Source: an uncultured Polaribacter sp. (lineage in GTDB: Bacteria > Bacteroidota > Bacteroidia > Flavobacteriales > Flavobacteriaceae). Taken from it: DNA of 64,000 bases. The notes under the pieces are model-generated. The model was not told where the DNA came from. It was given only the letters and a program-made list of their open reading frames with translations, and did no database searches. Below, one piece after another: positions 20,468 to 30,540 of this stretch; positions within the stretch are counted from its first letter, which is position 1, and each line of letters starts with the position of its first letter. Location: positions 124,001 through 188,000 of the forward strand of contig NZ_CANLXV010000007.1 of the NCBI RefSeq assembly GCF_947495205.1. The letters run 5' to 3'. A program made the translations under genes and the position numbers.

Positions 20468-21418
20468 TTAAGCTCTTAACTTTTTGAATCCGTAAATATA
20501 CAAAAACATAAAAACTGCTACCAACACTAAAAATACATAAATTTGTATTGTTAGCTCTAACCTATATGTCTTGTAAACAATAAAATTCACAATTAATTGC
20601 AACAACGTATAAATCAAAGACACTTGTAAGTGGGGTACCTTTTTTTTGTCTACTAATTTTTGATAAATATGATGTCTATGCGGTTCTAAAACACTTTCTT
20701 TTGTATAAAACTTTCTATATAATAATGTATTCCCTGCATCTGCGCCATATACAATAACTAATAGTAAAATTAATGGTGAGTTTAATTTTACAGTGAAATA
20801 CAAACCCACAAAGAATATTAACATACCAATAGAAATGCTACCAATATCACCCGCAAAAAAAAGGGCTTTTTTTCTAAAATTATAAAAACCAAAAATTATA
20901 ATGGATAAAACGGTGTAAATTACTATTTCTGAATTTATGATTTGTTCATTTACATTTATAAAATAAAAACCAGAAATTGTAGCCAAACTATATAATCCAG
21001 TAATTCCATTAATGCCGTCCATAAAATTAAACATATTAATGATACCTACACCCATAACAAAGTAAAGCACAAATAAATATATTGGAAAAAAAGGAATATT
21101 TATTTGATACATGATTAGTGCAATGGCTAAAATTTGAAAAGGAAATCGAACCTTAGAACTTAATGTATATATATCATCTAAAAAACTTACAATAGCGATA
21201 GATAAAACTCCAATAAAAAAATAAGGGTATTCAAAATTATTGAAAAAGAAAAACAATATTATAGCTATAGTAAAAAGAATACCACCACCTCTAATTGTAG
21301 ATTTTGTATGTGAACTCCGTTGATTAGGCTTGTCTATAATTTTAAATTTAATGGCTAGTTTTAAATATAAATAAGATATAATTGCTAAAACTGCAAAAAT
21401 GACGAAGTATTTTAACAT
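20468..21418 (-). CDS. undecaprenyl-phosphate sugar-1-phosphate transferase (MraY/WecA family)
   Basis: 316 aa polytopic; DKPNQRSSHTKSTIRGGGILF, FLDDIYTLSSKVRF, NMFNFMDGINGITGLYS, HRHHIYQKL. Confidence 0.92.
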   Translation of the reverse strand: MLKYFVIFAVLAIISYLYLKLAIKFKIIDKPNQRSSHTKSTIRGGGILFTIAIILFFFFNNFEYPYFFIGVLSIAIVSFLDDIYTLSSKVRFPFQILAIALIMYQINIPFFPIYLFVLYFVMGVGIINMFNFMDGINGITGLYSLATISGFYFINVNEQIINSEIVIYTVLSIIIFGFYNFRKKALFFAGDIGSISIGMLIFFVGLYFTVKLNSPLILLLVIVYGADAGNTLLYRKFYTKESVLEPHRHHIYQKLVDKKKVPHLQVSLIYTLLQLIVNFIVYKTYRLELTIQIYVFLVLVAVFMFLYIYGFKKLRA

Positions 21419-21434
21419 GATTATAAGTTATATA

Positions 21435-22481
21435 TTATTTATACATTTCTTTGTAATATGATTGATAAGCACCGCTTGTTACGTTATGTAACCAATCTTG
21501 GTTTTCTAAATACCATTTTATTGTTTTTTCGATGCCCTCTTCAAATTGAAGTGATGGCTCCCAACCTAATTCTTCTTTTAATTTGGTTGAATCTATTGCA
21601 TATCTTAAATCATGGCCAGCTCTATCTGTAACATACGTAATTAATTTATCTGATGTACCTGGAGCTCTACCGAGTAATCTATCCGCAGTTTTAATCATCA
21701 CTTTTATTAGGTCTATATTCTTCCACTCATTAAAACCACCAATATTATACGTTTCTCCTAGTTTTCCTTTATGAAAAATAACATCAATAGCTCTTGCATG
21801 ATCGTTTACAAACAACCAATCTCTTACATTTTCTCCTTTACCATACACAGGTAATGGTTTGTTATTACAAATATTATTGATAAATAACGGAATTAATTTT
21901 TCTGGAAATTGATAAGAACCATAATTATTAGAACAATTTGAAATTACTGTAGGGAATTGATACGTGTCTTGAAAAGCTCTTACAAAATGATCTGAAGATG
22001 CTTTTGAAGCTGAATAAGGCGAATGAGGATCGTAGGCTGTAGTTTCTAAAAAGAAACCTTCTTCACCTAAAGAACCATAAACTTCGTCTGTAGAAACATG
22101 ATAAAATAATTTTCCTTCAAAATTATCTTGCCAATAATTTTTTGCTGCTTGTAACAAACTTAAAGTACCCATTACATTGGTTTGTGCAAAAGAAAATGGA
22201 TCTTTAATAGACCTGTCTACATGAGATTCTGCTGCCAAATGTATTACATTGTCAATTTCATATTCTTCAAAAACTTTTTTTACTTTTTCAAAATCACAAA
22301 TGTCACATTTTACAAATTTGTAATTCTCTTTATCTTCAATATCCTTTAAATTCTCTAAATTACCCGCATAAGTTAAAACATCCATATTAATTATGTTGTA
22401 ATTTGGATATTTGTTTACCAAAAGCCTTACCAAATGTGAGCCAATAAAGCCTGCTCCTCCTGTTACTAAAATATTTTTCAT
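21435..22481 (-). CDS. rfbB: dTDP-glucose 4,6-dehydratase
   Basis: 348 aa SDR; GGAGFIGSHLVRL, HLAAESHVDRSI, VSTDEVYGSLGE, YSASKASSDHFVRA. Confidence 0.96.
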   Translation of the reverse strand: MKNILVTGGAGFIGSHLVRLLVNKYPNYNIINMDVLTYAGNLENLKDIEDKENYKFVKCDICDFEKVKKVFEEYEIDNVIHLAAESHVDRSIKDPFSFAQTNVMGTLSLLQAAKNYWQDNFEGKLFYHVSTDEVYGSLGEEGFFLETTAYDPHSPYSASKASSDHFVRAFQDTYQFPTVISNCSNNYGSYQFPEKLIPLFINNICNNKPLPVYGKGENVRDWLFVNDHARAIDVIFHKGKLGETYNIGGFNEWKNIDLIKVMIKTADRLLGRAPGTSDKLITYVTDRAGHDLRYAIDSTKLKEELGWEPSLQFEEGIEKTIKWYLENQDWLHNVTSGAYQSYYKEMYK

Positions 22482-22490
22482 TGCTTTTTT

Positions 22491-23363
22491 TTAATTTTTT
22501 AATTTAAAGATACATGCTTCTAAAGAGTCTTTCCAAAATGGAATACTTATGTTAAAATCATTTTTAATTTTAGATTTATTCAAAACAGAAAAATGAGGTC
22601 TTTTTGCTAAAGTAGGATAGTCTTTTGTTTCAATAGGTTTTACCTTGCAATCTAAATTCCCTAGCGCCATAATGGCAATTGCAAAATCGTACCAAGAAGC
22701 CACACCTTCATTTGAGAAATGATACACTTTACCGTTTGAATTGATGTTATTTTCTTTGCAACAAGATAGAATTTCCAAACAAGTACTCGCCAAATCTTTG
22801 GCATAAGTTGGTGTACCTACTTGATCAAAAATAACACCTAACTCTTCTTTTGTTTCTCCAAGACGCAACATGGTTTTAACAAAATTATTACCATAAGAAG
22901 AATACAACCAAGATGTTCTAATTACAATAGCATCAATACTACTATTTAATACTGCAAGTTCGCCTTCTCTTTTAGTTTGCCCATAAACCCCAATTGGGCT
23001 CACAATATCAGACTCTTGATAAGGTAAAAAACTATTTCCGTTAAAAACATAATCCGTAGAAATATGAATTAGCTTTCCATTTACCTTTTCTAGCGCTTTT
23101 ACCAAATTTAAAACACCTGTTGCATTTACTTTTTGAGAAATCTCTTTGTCCTCTTCAGCTTTATCTACTGCTGTGTATGCTGCACAATTAATAATTGTAT
23201 TAATTTTACCCTCTGTAATAAAACGTTCTAATTCGTTATAATTACAGATATCTAAATCAGGTAAATCTTTAAAAATAAAATTAAAATCTGTGTAATTATT
23301 TGCTATGTCTTTAATCTCAGAACCTAATTGACCATTAGATCCAGTAATTAATATATTCATCAT
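22491..23363 (-). CDS. rfbD: dTDP-4-dehydrorhamnose reductase
   Basis: 290 aa; GSNGQLGSEI, STDYVFNG, YGQTKREGE, RTSWLYSSYGNNFVKTML. Confidence 0.95.
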   Translation of the reverse strand: MMNILITGSNGQLGSEIKDIANNYTDFNFIFKDLPDLDICNYNELERFITEGKINTIINCAAYTAVDKAEEDKEISQKVNATGVLNLVKALEKVNGKLIHISTDYVFNGNSFLPYQESDIVSPIGVYGQTKREGELAVLNSSIDAIVIRTSWLYSSYGNNFVKTMLRLGETKEELGVIFDQVGTPTYAKDLASTCLEILSCCKENNINSNGKVYHFSNEGVASWYDFAIAIMALGNLDCKVKPIETKDYPTLAKRPHFSVLNKSKIKNDFNISIPFWKDSLEACIFKLKN

Positions 23364-23918
23364 TTAATATTCAAAAGGTGAGTCTAAGTCCGAAAATGCG
23401 ATAAGATTTTTGTCTTTCTCAGACAACTTAACTTCTAATTCTGATAAACCCCAATTTATGGCTAAATCTTTATCGTTCCACTTTATTCCAAAATCGAAAT
23501 CTGGAGCATAAGTATTGTCTACTTTATAAGCAAAAACTGCGGTTTCACTTAATACAGAAAAACCATGTGCAAAGCCTCTTGGCACAAACAACTGTCTTTT
23601 ATTTTCTCCCGTTAACTCTACTGCGACGTGTTTACCATAAGTTGGCGATCCTTTTCTCACATCTACAGCTACATCCATAACTCGCCCCTCGACACAACGC
23701 ACTAATTTAGCTTGGTTAAAAGGTGGCTTTTGAAAATGCAATCCTCTTAAAACACCTTTTGAAGATTTAGACTCATTATCTTGAACAAACTTTATTTTAC
23801 AAACGTTTTCTTCAAACTTTTCTAAATTAAACGATTCTAAAAAATAACCTCGACTATCTCCAAATACAGAGGGCTCTATAATATAAACTTCGGGAATTTC
23901 TGTTTTAATAAATTTCAT
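23364..23918 (-). CDS. rfbC: dTDP-4-dehydrorhamnose 3,5-epimerase
   Basis: 184 aa; FVQDNESKSSKGVLRGLHFQ, VRCVEGRVMDVAVDVRKGSPTYG, VPRGFAHGF. Confidence 0.97.
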   Translation of the reverse strand: MKFIKTEIPEVYIIEPSVFGDSRGYFLESFNLEKFEENVCKIKFVQDNESKSSKGVLRGLHFQKPPFNQAKLVRCVEGRVMDVAVDVRKGSPTYGKHVAVELTGENKRQLFVPRGFAHGFSVLSETAVFAYKVDNTYAPDFDFGIKWNDKDLAINWGLSELEVKLSEKDKNLIAFSDLDSPFEY

Positions 23919-23922
23919 TCTT

Positions 23923-24795
23923 CTATTTAGCTAAATTTAATAAATATTGACCATAACCATTCTTTTTTAATGGTTCTGCTAGTTTTCTTAATTGAGTTTT
24001 ATCTATATAATTCATAAAAAATGCAATTTCTTCTAAACAAGCAACCTTTAAACCTTGTCTTTTTTCAATCGTTTCTATAAATTGTCCAGCTTCCATAAGA
24101 GAATCATGTGTACCTGTATCTAACCAAGCAAAACCTCTACCCATTAATTGTACTTTTAAACTTTTTTTGTTAAGATATTCTTGATTTACAGTAGTTATTT
24201 CTAGTTCCCCTCTATGGGAAGGTTTAATTTTTTTGGCGATTTGAACTACATCATTCGTATAAAAATACAAACCTACCACTGCATAATTAGATTTTGGCTC
24301 TTTAGGTTTTTCTTCAATAGAAGTAACATTTCCTTCTTTATCAAACTCTGCTACTCCATACCTTTCAGGGTCATTAACATAATAGCCAAAAACAGTAGAT
24401 TTATTTTCTTCTTCTACATTTTTTCTTGCAGATTGTAACATTTCTGTTAAACCATGACCATAAAAAATATTATCTCCTAATACCAAACATACATTATCAT
24501 TACCAATAAAATCTTCACCAATAATAAAAGCTTGAGCTAAACCATCTGGACTAGGTTGTATTTTGTAACTCAGCTTAATCCCTAAATCTTCTCCTGAACC
24601 TAATAATTTCTCAAAATTAGGCAAGTCTTCTGGTGTAGAAATAATTAATATTTCCTTAATCCCTGCTAACATTAGCACCGATAATGGGTAATATATCATA
24701 GGTTTATCATAAACCGGTAACAATTGTTTTGAAACTCCTTTTGTTATTGGATACAAACGTGTTCCACTTCCTCCTGCTAATATAATTCCTTTCAT
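23923..24795 (-). CDS. rfbA: glucose-1-phosphate thymidylyltransferase
   Basis: 290 aa; [62 protein letters not shown]. Confidence 0.97.
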   Translation of the reverse strand: MKGIILAGGSGTRLYPITKGVSKQLLPVYDKPMIYYPLSVLMLAGIKEILIISTPEDLPNFEKLLGSGEDLGIKLSYKIQPSPDGLAQAFIIGEDFIGNDNVCLVLGDNIFYGHGLTEMLQSARKNVEEENKSTVFGYYVNDPERYGVAEFDKEGNVTSIEEKPKEPKSNYAVVGLYFYTNDVVQIAKKIKPSHRGELEITTVNQEYLNKKSLKVQLMGRGFAWLDTGTHDSLMEAGQFIETIEKRQGLKVACLEEIAFFMNYIDKTQLRKLAEPLKKNGYGQYLLNLAK

Positions 24796-24820
24796 AATTA
24801 TTTATTTGAATAAAATTGAT

Positions 24821-25732
24821 TTACCAATCTTCAAAACTAAGAATATTTTGGGGATTCCAACCAATACCTTTTGCTTTTGAATCGTCAAATGTAAGATTTT
24901 TTGTCATTTTTGAATACTTCCTTAAATTTATCGGAAATTCTTTGCCTAACATTTTTTCAATTAATTCACCAAAAATAGCTACAGATATCGCTAAAGGTTT
25001 AATTAAATTTAATACTTTAACATTAGCGTGTTTTTTTGAAATTGTTATTGATAATTCTTTAAAACTAGGATGATTACCATCCGTAAGATTATAAATTCCT
25101 GAATTTTCAAATAATACAGGACTAAATTCCGCAATATCTTTTGCTAAAACCATTGATTTTCTGGCTTTACCACCACATAAATTAGCATACTTACCAGATT
25201 TAATTCCATGTATCATAGCCTGTAAATTACCCAAAGGTTTTTTACCAACAATAAGGGGTAATCTAATAACAGTTGCCTTTATATCTTTATTTTTAATCCA
25301 ATTAAGAAAATATTCCTCAGCCAAAATTTTACTTTTACCATATGGGTCTTGTGCTAATAAAGGTGAATTTTCCTTGATTAATTCACCATTTTCCAAGCCA
25401 TAAACTGAAACTGAACTAACTAAAATTATAGCTTTAGGTAACTCTTTTAATAAATCCAAACCTTTTAAGAAGTTCTTAGTTCCAATATAATTTACTTTAT
25501 TAAATAAATCTATTTCATTCTGTGTTTTTGGAACAACATGAGCTTTACCAGAGCAATGAATAGCATACTTATATTTGTCTTTTAAATTAGGCACATTATC
25601 TGCTAGATTACAAACAACACTATTACTCTTATCTCTACCTAATGAATGCGTATTGAAGCCTTTTTTGTTCCAAAAAGAAACAAAATACTTACCTAAAAAA
25701 CCATTCCCTCCAGAAATTAAAATTTTATCCAT
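24821..25732 (-). CDS. NAD-dependent epimerase/dehydratase (nucleotide sugar SDR)
   Basis: 303 aa; GGNGFLGKYFV, VSSVSVYG, YGKSKILAEEY. Confidence 0.85.
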   Translation of the reverse strand: MDKILISGGNGFLGKYFVSFWNKKGFNTHSLGRDKSNSVVCNLADNVPNLKDKYKYAIHCSGKAHVVPKTQNEIDLFNKVNYIGTKNFLKGLDLLKELPKAIILVSSVSVYGLENGELIKENSPLLAQDPYGKSKILAEEYFLNWIKNKDIKATVIRLPLIVGKKPLGNLQAMIHGIKSGKYANLCGGKARKSMVLAKDIAEFSPVLFENSGIYNLTDGNHPSFKELSITISKKHANVKVLNLIKPLAISVAIFGELIEKMLGKEFPINLRKYSKMTKNLTFDDSKAKGIGWNPQNILSFEDW

Positions 25733-26521
25733 TTATACAATATGTTTAAACCAGCCCCATTTTTTAAAATATATAAAAGCACTTTCTACTGTTATCCATT
25801 TAAATTTAAGCTTTTTGTGAGTAAGTTTAGCAAAATGATGATAAATTCTCTCTTTAGGATAATATACTGTTCTTGAAACCTCTAAAATTCTTCTTGTTAA
25901 ATCTGCATCTTCTAAATACATAAAAATTTTATCATCAAAGAAACCCACTTTCTTAAAAACAGAAGTTCTTATTAACATAAAACAACCTGATAAATACGGA
26001 ATATCATACATAATTTCGTCATAATCATGGTCTTTGTACTCATATTTATCTAACCTTTTTTTAAATCTTTCTTTTAGAAAATTAGGCATAAACCCCCTTG
26101 CAAATAAATCAAAAAAAGTTGGATTTCTTTTACATAAAAATTGAAGTTCACCTGTCGGATAAGTAACCTTAGGTAATAATTGACCAAACTCTTTATTCTT
26201 ATCCATAAAACCAATCATTCCTTCGATTGCCCCTTTCCCAAAATAAATATCTGGATTTAGCACAATATGGTATTCAGATTTGCATGCTAATGCTTCTTTA
26301 ATTGCGATATTATGAGCAGCTCCAAAACCAGGGTTAGAAGGATTGTGTATATATTTTATACGTTTATCTGTAGCGAGTATTTTTAAATAATCTGTTGGAG
26401 AGTTGTCTATTAAAAATAATTTAACACTGTAATCCGTATTTAAAAATGAGTCTATGCACTTCTGAAGCATATCCACATTATTCTCATACATAACAATACA
26501 ACTTGTAATTTTATATTTCAT
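25733..26521 (-). CDS. family 2 glycosyltransferase
   Basis: 262 aa; NNVDMLQKCIDSFLNTDY, NPGFGAAHNIAI, LNPDIYF; rhamnosyltransferase-like GT2 fold. Confidence 0.85.
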   Translation of the reverse strand: MKYKITSCIVMYENNVDMLQKCIDSFLNTDYSVKLFLIDNSPTDYLKILATDKRIKYIHNPSNPGFGAAHNIAIKEALACKSEYHIVLNPDIYFGKGAIEGMIGFMDKNKEFGQLLPKVTYPTGELQFLCKRNPTFFDLFARGFMPNFLKERFKKRLDKYEYKDHDYDEIMYDIPYLSGCFMLIRTSVFKKVGFFDDKIFMYLEDADLTRRILEVSRTVYYPKERIYHHFAKLTHKKLKFKWITVESAFIYFKKWGWFKHIV

Positions 26522-26575
26522 TTGGATAAATAATGGTAATTGAGTCGTTTATTATTGATTTTAAACTTTAGGAAA

Positions 26576-27340
26576 TTAACGATACATTTTAATGATATAT
26601 TTTAAAAAAGAAAAAAAAATTCCAAAAGGTAGCAAAAATCTTAATTTTCTTATTTTAAATGCAGATCTATAAGCTTTTATTTCTCCTTTACGCATTTTTA
26701 ATTTATTTCCACTTAAGCCCCCTTCTGTTAATTGGGGCCGCCCTAAATCTGTTAATTGTTCTTTGTAGTAATAAATTTTTTGTTTTTTTGCTGCCATCCT
26801 AAGAAAAAGCTCGTAATCCTCTGAATGACTTATAGTCTCATTAAAACGTTCTTTGATTTTAGAGTTGATTAACACGCAAGAAGTTTGAAATCGATTTCTA
26901 AGAAGTAATTTATAAAACCCAATTTCGTTTAAATATTTTCCATTAAAATTAGGAGAAATATTTATTTTTTCTTTTTTTTCATTATAAGCATGGCCTATTA
27001 AATCTGGATAATTAAGTTCTATAGCTTTAACCATTATACTTAATTTATTCAAGTTCCAAATATCATCCGAATCTAAAAAAGCAACATAATCTCCACTACT
27101 CTTATTCCAACCCAAATTCCTACAAAAAGAGACACCAGAATTAACCTTCAAGTCAATAAAAAAAATATTACTACTTCCTAATGTAAATTTTTCAATTATC
27201 TCATTAGACCCATCTGTACTGCAATCATTTATAATTATAATTTCATAGGGTTGGTAACTTTGATTTACAATTGAATTTAATGCGTCTTTTATAGACTTAG
27301 AAGCATTAAAAACGGGAATTACTACACTAATTTTTAACAT
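26576..27340 (-). CDS. family 2 glycosyltransferase
   Basis: 254 aa; VVIPVFNASKSIKDALNSIVNQSYQPYEIIIINDCSTDGS, AFLDSDDIW. Confidence 0.9.
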   Translation of the reverse strand: MLKISVVIPVFNASKSIKDALNSIVNQSYQPYEIIIINDCSTDGSNEIIEKFTLGSSNIFFIDLKVNSGVSFCRNLGWNKSSGDYVAFLDSDDIWNLNKLSIMVKAIELNYPDLIGHAYNEKKEKINISPNFNGKYLNEIGFYKLLLRNRFQTSCVLINSKIKERFNETISHSEDYELFLRMAAKKQKIYYYKEQLTDLGRPQLTEGGLSGNKLKMRKGEIKAYRSAFKIRKLRFLLPFGIFFSFLKYIIKMYR

Positions 27341-28514
27341 ATGTTTTTTTTTTAGGTGATTTGGCTATATATAAGTGTAAAAACATTTGAAAAAGAAATA
27401 CTAAATTGAAGAAAAAATCAACAAAAACTGATAATATTATGTTGTGAAATATAATCACTAAAATAAATAACCATTTTATACTTGTATTTTTAGATTTAAA
27501 TTTAAAATAAACGAAACTAATAAAAAGACCTAAAAAAAAATAAAATAACAATGAGCCAAAATATCCAAACGAATCTAAATACTTAGGAAACATAGAAGAA
27601 ACATTTAAATTCTCATTGACTAATTGAAAATTAAATTGATTTGAACTTGGAAAAATTTCTTTTCTTAAAAATGAAGGAAAAAAACTTGAAATTAGTGGAG
27701 AAGGGTCAAAATGTAAATTAGGAAATATATCAATATTAAAATTTAAATTATTTAATGGTGATACCATATATACATATACCCATAAAAAGCCAGATGGTAG
27801 CCAAGTAGGATAATCCGAAGATGGTTGGACAAGATTTATAAATGCTATCGAACTTCCAGATCTTAAATCTCCAGCCCAACCAAATACATAAATAACCAAA
27901 CAAAGACAAAAAACAACTTTTAACATAGCAGCTAATTTTATTTTATTTGTTAAAATATAAATAATAGTAGCCATTATAATCATACTCATAAACATTTGTC
28001 TTGTCATCAATAAAATTGGCCAAAGAATACAAACTAAAAAACCATATAGGTATTTTTTATCTTTCTTTTTAAGATAAAAATAAAATAGATAATTAGAAAA
28101 TGTTATTACCATTGCATTTAAAAAGCCATGTAAACTAGGAATACCCCACTCTGTATACCGTCCTGAGCCGATACCAATGAGAGATAGTAACGGTAAACCC
28201 TTAAAATAAATGACTTCTATTAATGTGAAAAACAACCATATTTTAAATATTTTTTTTAATCTAAAATTTGTTACACCAAAATTCACATCATAAACTTTTT
28301 TTTTTTCAAAAAATTTATGCGTGAAAAGCATTCTTACAAAACAGTATGAAATTAATAAAGATAAGCCTGTTAAAAGGATATATATAATTGTTAAATTATT
28401 TAAATCCGTCAAAAGAAGGCTGTATTGTTTAGAATATAAATACAATACAAACAACCAAAGAACAAAAAAAAACACGATCGGATTTTTTATTTTTAACATA
28501 TTAACTTTGTTCAA
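27327..28514 (-). CDS. O-antigen/surface polysaccharide polymerase (Wzy-like)
   Basis: 395 aa, many TM segments, located among GTs and a flippase; overlaps downstream GT by 14 bp. Confidence 0.7.
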   Translation of the reverse strand: MNKVNMLKIKNPIVFFFVLWLFVLYLYSKQYSLLLTDLNNLTIIYILLTGLSLLISYCFVRMLFTHKFFEKKKVYDVNFGVTNFRLKKIFKIWLFFTLIEVIYFKGLPLLSLIGIGSGRYTEWGIPSLHGFLNAMVITFSNYLFYFYLKKKDKKYLYGFLVCILWPILLMTRQMFMSMIIMATIIYILTNKIKLAAMLKVVFCLCLVIYVFGWAGDLRSGSSIAFINLVQPSSDYPTWLPSGFLWVYVYMVSPLNNLNFNIDIFPNLHFDPSPLISSFFPSFLRKEIFPSSNQFNFQLVNENLNVSSMFPKYLDSFGYFGSLLFYFFLGLFISFVYFKFKSKNTSIKWLFILVIIFHNIILSVFVDFFFNLVFLFQMFLHLYIAKSPKKKTYVKN

Positions 28515-29298
28515 TTTTATTTTTAAAACCTCGTAAAAAATAAAAGAAATTAATTGGAAGAAACTTAAGAATAATTTTTTTAGAATAATCTTTAATCATC
28601 CCGTACAAATAAAGAAAAAAAGATAACAATATATCTATATGATTACCATTATTTAAAGTTATTTTAAATTTTTCTTTTCTCGTATCTTTTAAGTTCGAGC
28701 TTACCCCACCTATTAATATCTTTGATATAAAAATATTTAAATACTTCACTTTTTTATTTTTTATAAAACCGTAAATAATTTGATGATCTGCAGATAATTT
28801 ATAATTTAAAGAAAAAGCTGGGTGCATTTTTGTTTTAATAAAAACAGATTGATGACAAATAGCATTTAAGTTAATTTTAATCTTATTTGTTTTACTTTTT
28901 ACAAAATATGAGTCTTTATCATCAAAAAGGTTTACATCACCATATATCATATCGAAATCGTTATAATCAAAACAGAAAACGCTTTTTAAAACATTAAAAT
29001 CATAAAACATATCACCGGAATTCATAAAATTAACCCATTCTCCATTTGCTTTTTGCAACCCTTTATTCATAGCATCAAAGATTCCTTTATCAGGTTCGGA
29101 TATGAAATAAGAAATTTTGTTTTCATATTTTTTAATTATATTTAAGGTATTATCAGTTGAACCTCCATCAATAACAATAAACTCAAAATTAGTATAAGTT
29201 TGATTTATTATACTTTGTATTGTTTTTTCTATATATTCTTCACCATTATAAACAACAGTAATTATTGTTATTAGTGGTAATTTTTTTTTTAGATACAT
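28501..29298 (-). CDS. family 2 glycosyltransferase
   Basis: 265 aa; ITIITVVYNGEEYIEKTIQSIINQTYTNFEFIVIDGGSTDNTLNII, MNKGLQKANGEWVNFMNSGD. Confidence 0.9.
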   Translation of the reverse strand: MYLKKKLPLITIITVVYNGEEYIEKTIQSIINQTYTNFEFIVIDGGSTDNTLNIIKKYENKISYFISEPDKGIFDAMNKGLQKANGEWVNFMNSGDMFYDFNVLKSVFCFDYNDFDMIYGDVNLFDDKDSYFVKSKTNKIKINLNAICHQSVFIKTKMHPAFSLNYKLSADHQIIYGFIKNKKVKYLNIFISKILIGGVSSNLKDTRKEKFKITLNNGNHIDILLSFFLYLYGMIKDYSKKIILKFLPINFFYFLRGFKNKIEQS

Positions 29299-29304
29299 AA
29301 TTAT

Positions 29305-30540
29305 TTATTTAATAATATCTTCATAAAGTTTAATATATTTTTTTCCAACAACATCATTACTAAATTCATTTAAAACTTTCTTTCTCGAATTACACCTAAT
29401 TTCTTCATAATTTGAAGAATTTAACACCCAAGAAATACCATTTGCTAAATCTTGTTTATTAAAAGGTTTTGCAAGATAACCATTAACCTTATGTAATATC
29501 ATATCCTTATTACCACCAATATCAAAACCAACAACAGGAGTTCCGCAACTAAGGGACTCCATTATGGCATTTGATAAATTTTCTTGTAAACTTGGAACGA
29601 CCATTACATCTACAGCATTGTAAAGGGTTACTAAACTCATATCATCCTTTAAAACACCAGCATAATGGGTTTTTATGTCAAATACATCATCATACTCTGG
29701 TTTACTACTTCCAAATATAACGAACTCTATGTTTTTGTCGGGTAAAACTTTTAAAGCTTCCGAAAGCTGTTTAAAGCCTTTTCTAGAATCGCTCATAGCA
29801 CCAACAGCTCCAAATAAAACAAGTTTTTTATCTTTAGGCAAACTCCATAAATTTCTGGAATGTTCTCTTCCCAAAGGGCGATAAAGATTAGTATTTATTG
29901 GGTTTGGTAGGTTGACAACTGTACTATCCTTTAATAAGCTACTTTTTTCGGCACAATCTTTAAGCCAATTACTTAAACCAACAATAGTTAAGTTAGTTAC
30001 TTTAGATAAAATTCTTTTTTTATGTTTAAATATTTTACTACTTAAATCATTTTCAGTGTTACTTCCTAAAATTGGACAATAACCGCACTCTTTAAGGTAA
30101 TTACCACAATTTTTATCATAATGACACCCACCTGTAAAACTCCACATATCGTGTAAACTCCATACAATTGGAGCTTTAATTTTTAAAAGTTCACTAAAAT
30201 TAAGCATACCTCCTGAAATCCAATGAAGGTGAACAATATCTGGATCTAATCGATTTATTACTGAAGAAAAATTAGAAAAAGGAATCCATGAAGAACTGAA
30301 AAGGGATTTACTTCTTTTTTTATATCTGTTTATAAGAATGTTTGTTAATAATAGCTGAATCTGATTAAATACCTTTCCTAATCTACTGAACTGTTGAATT
30401 ACTCTAAAATTGTCTCCTTCTTTATGGGTTACTAACATTGTGCTATTAACACCTTGAGAAAGTAATGCTTCATGTAATCTAAATGCTGCTCTCGCAGCAC
30501 CTCCATTAGTATCAAAAGTATTTACAATTAGTATTTTCAT
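29305..30540 (-). CDS. family 4 glycosyltransferase
   Basis: 411 aa; NTFDTNGGAARAAFRLHEAL, HLHWISGGML, VPSLQENLSNAIMESLSCGTPVVGFDIGGN. Confidence 0.92.
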   Translation of the reverse strand: MKILIVNTFDTNGGAARAAFRLHEALLSQGVNSTMLVTHKEGDNFRVIQQFSRLGKVFNQIQLLLTNILINRYKKRSKSLFSSSWIPFSNFSSVINRLDPDIVHLHWISGGMLNFSELLKIKAPIVWSLHDMWSFTGGCHYDKNCGNYLKECGYCPILGSNTENDLSSKIFKHKKRILSKVTNLTIVGLSNWLKDCAEKSSLLKDSTVVNLPNPINTNLYRPLGREHSRNLWSLPKDKKLVLFGAVGAMSDSRKGFKQLSEALKVLPDKNIEFVIFGSSKPEYDDVFDIKTHYAGVLKDDMSLVTLYNAVDVMVVPSLQENLSNAIMESLSCGTPVVGFDIGGNKDMILHKVNGYLAKPFNKQDLANGISWVLNSSNYEEIRCNSRKKVLNEFSNDVVGKKYIKLYEDIIK

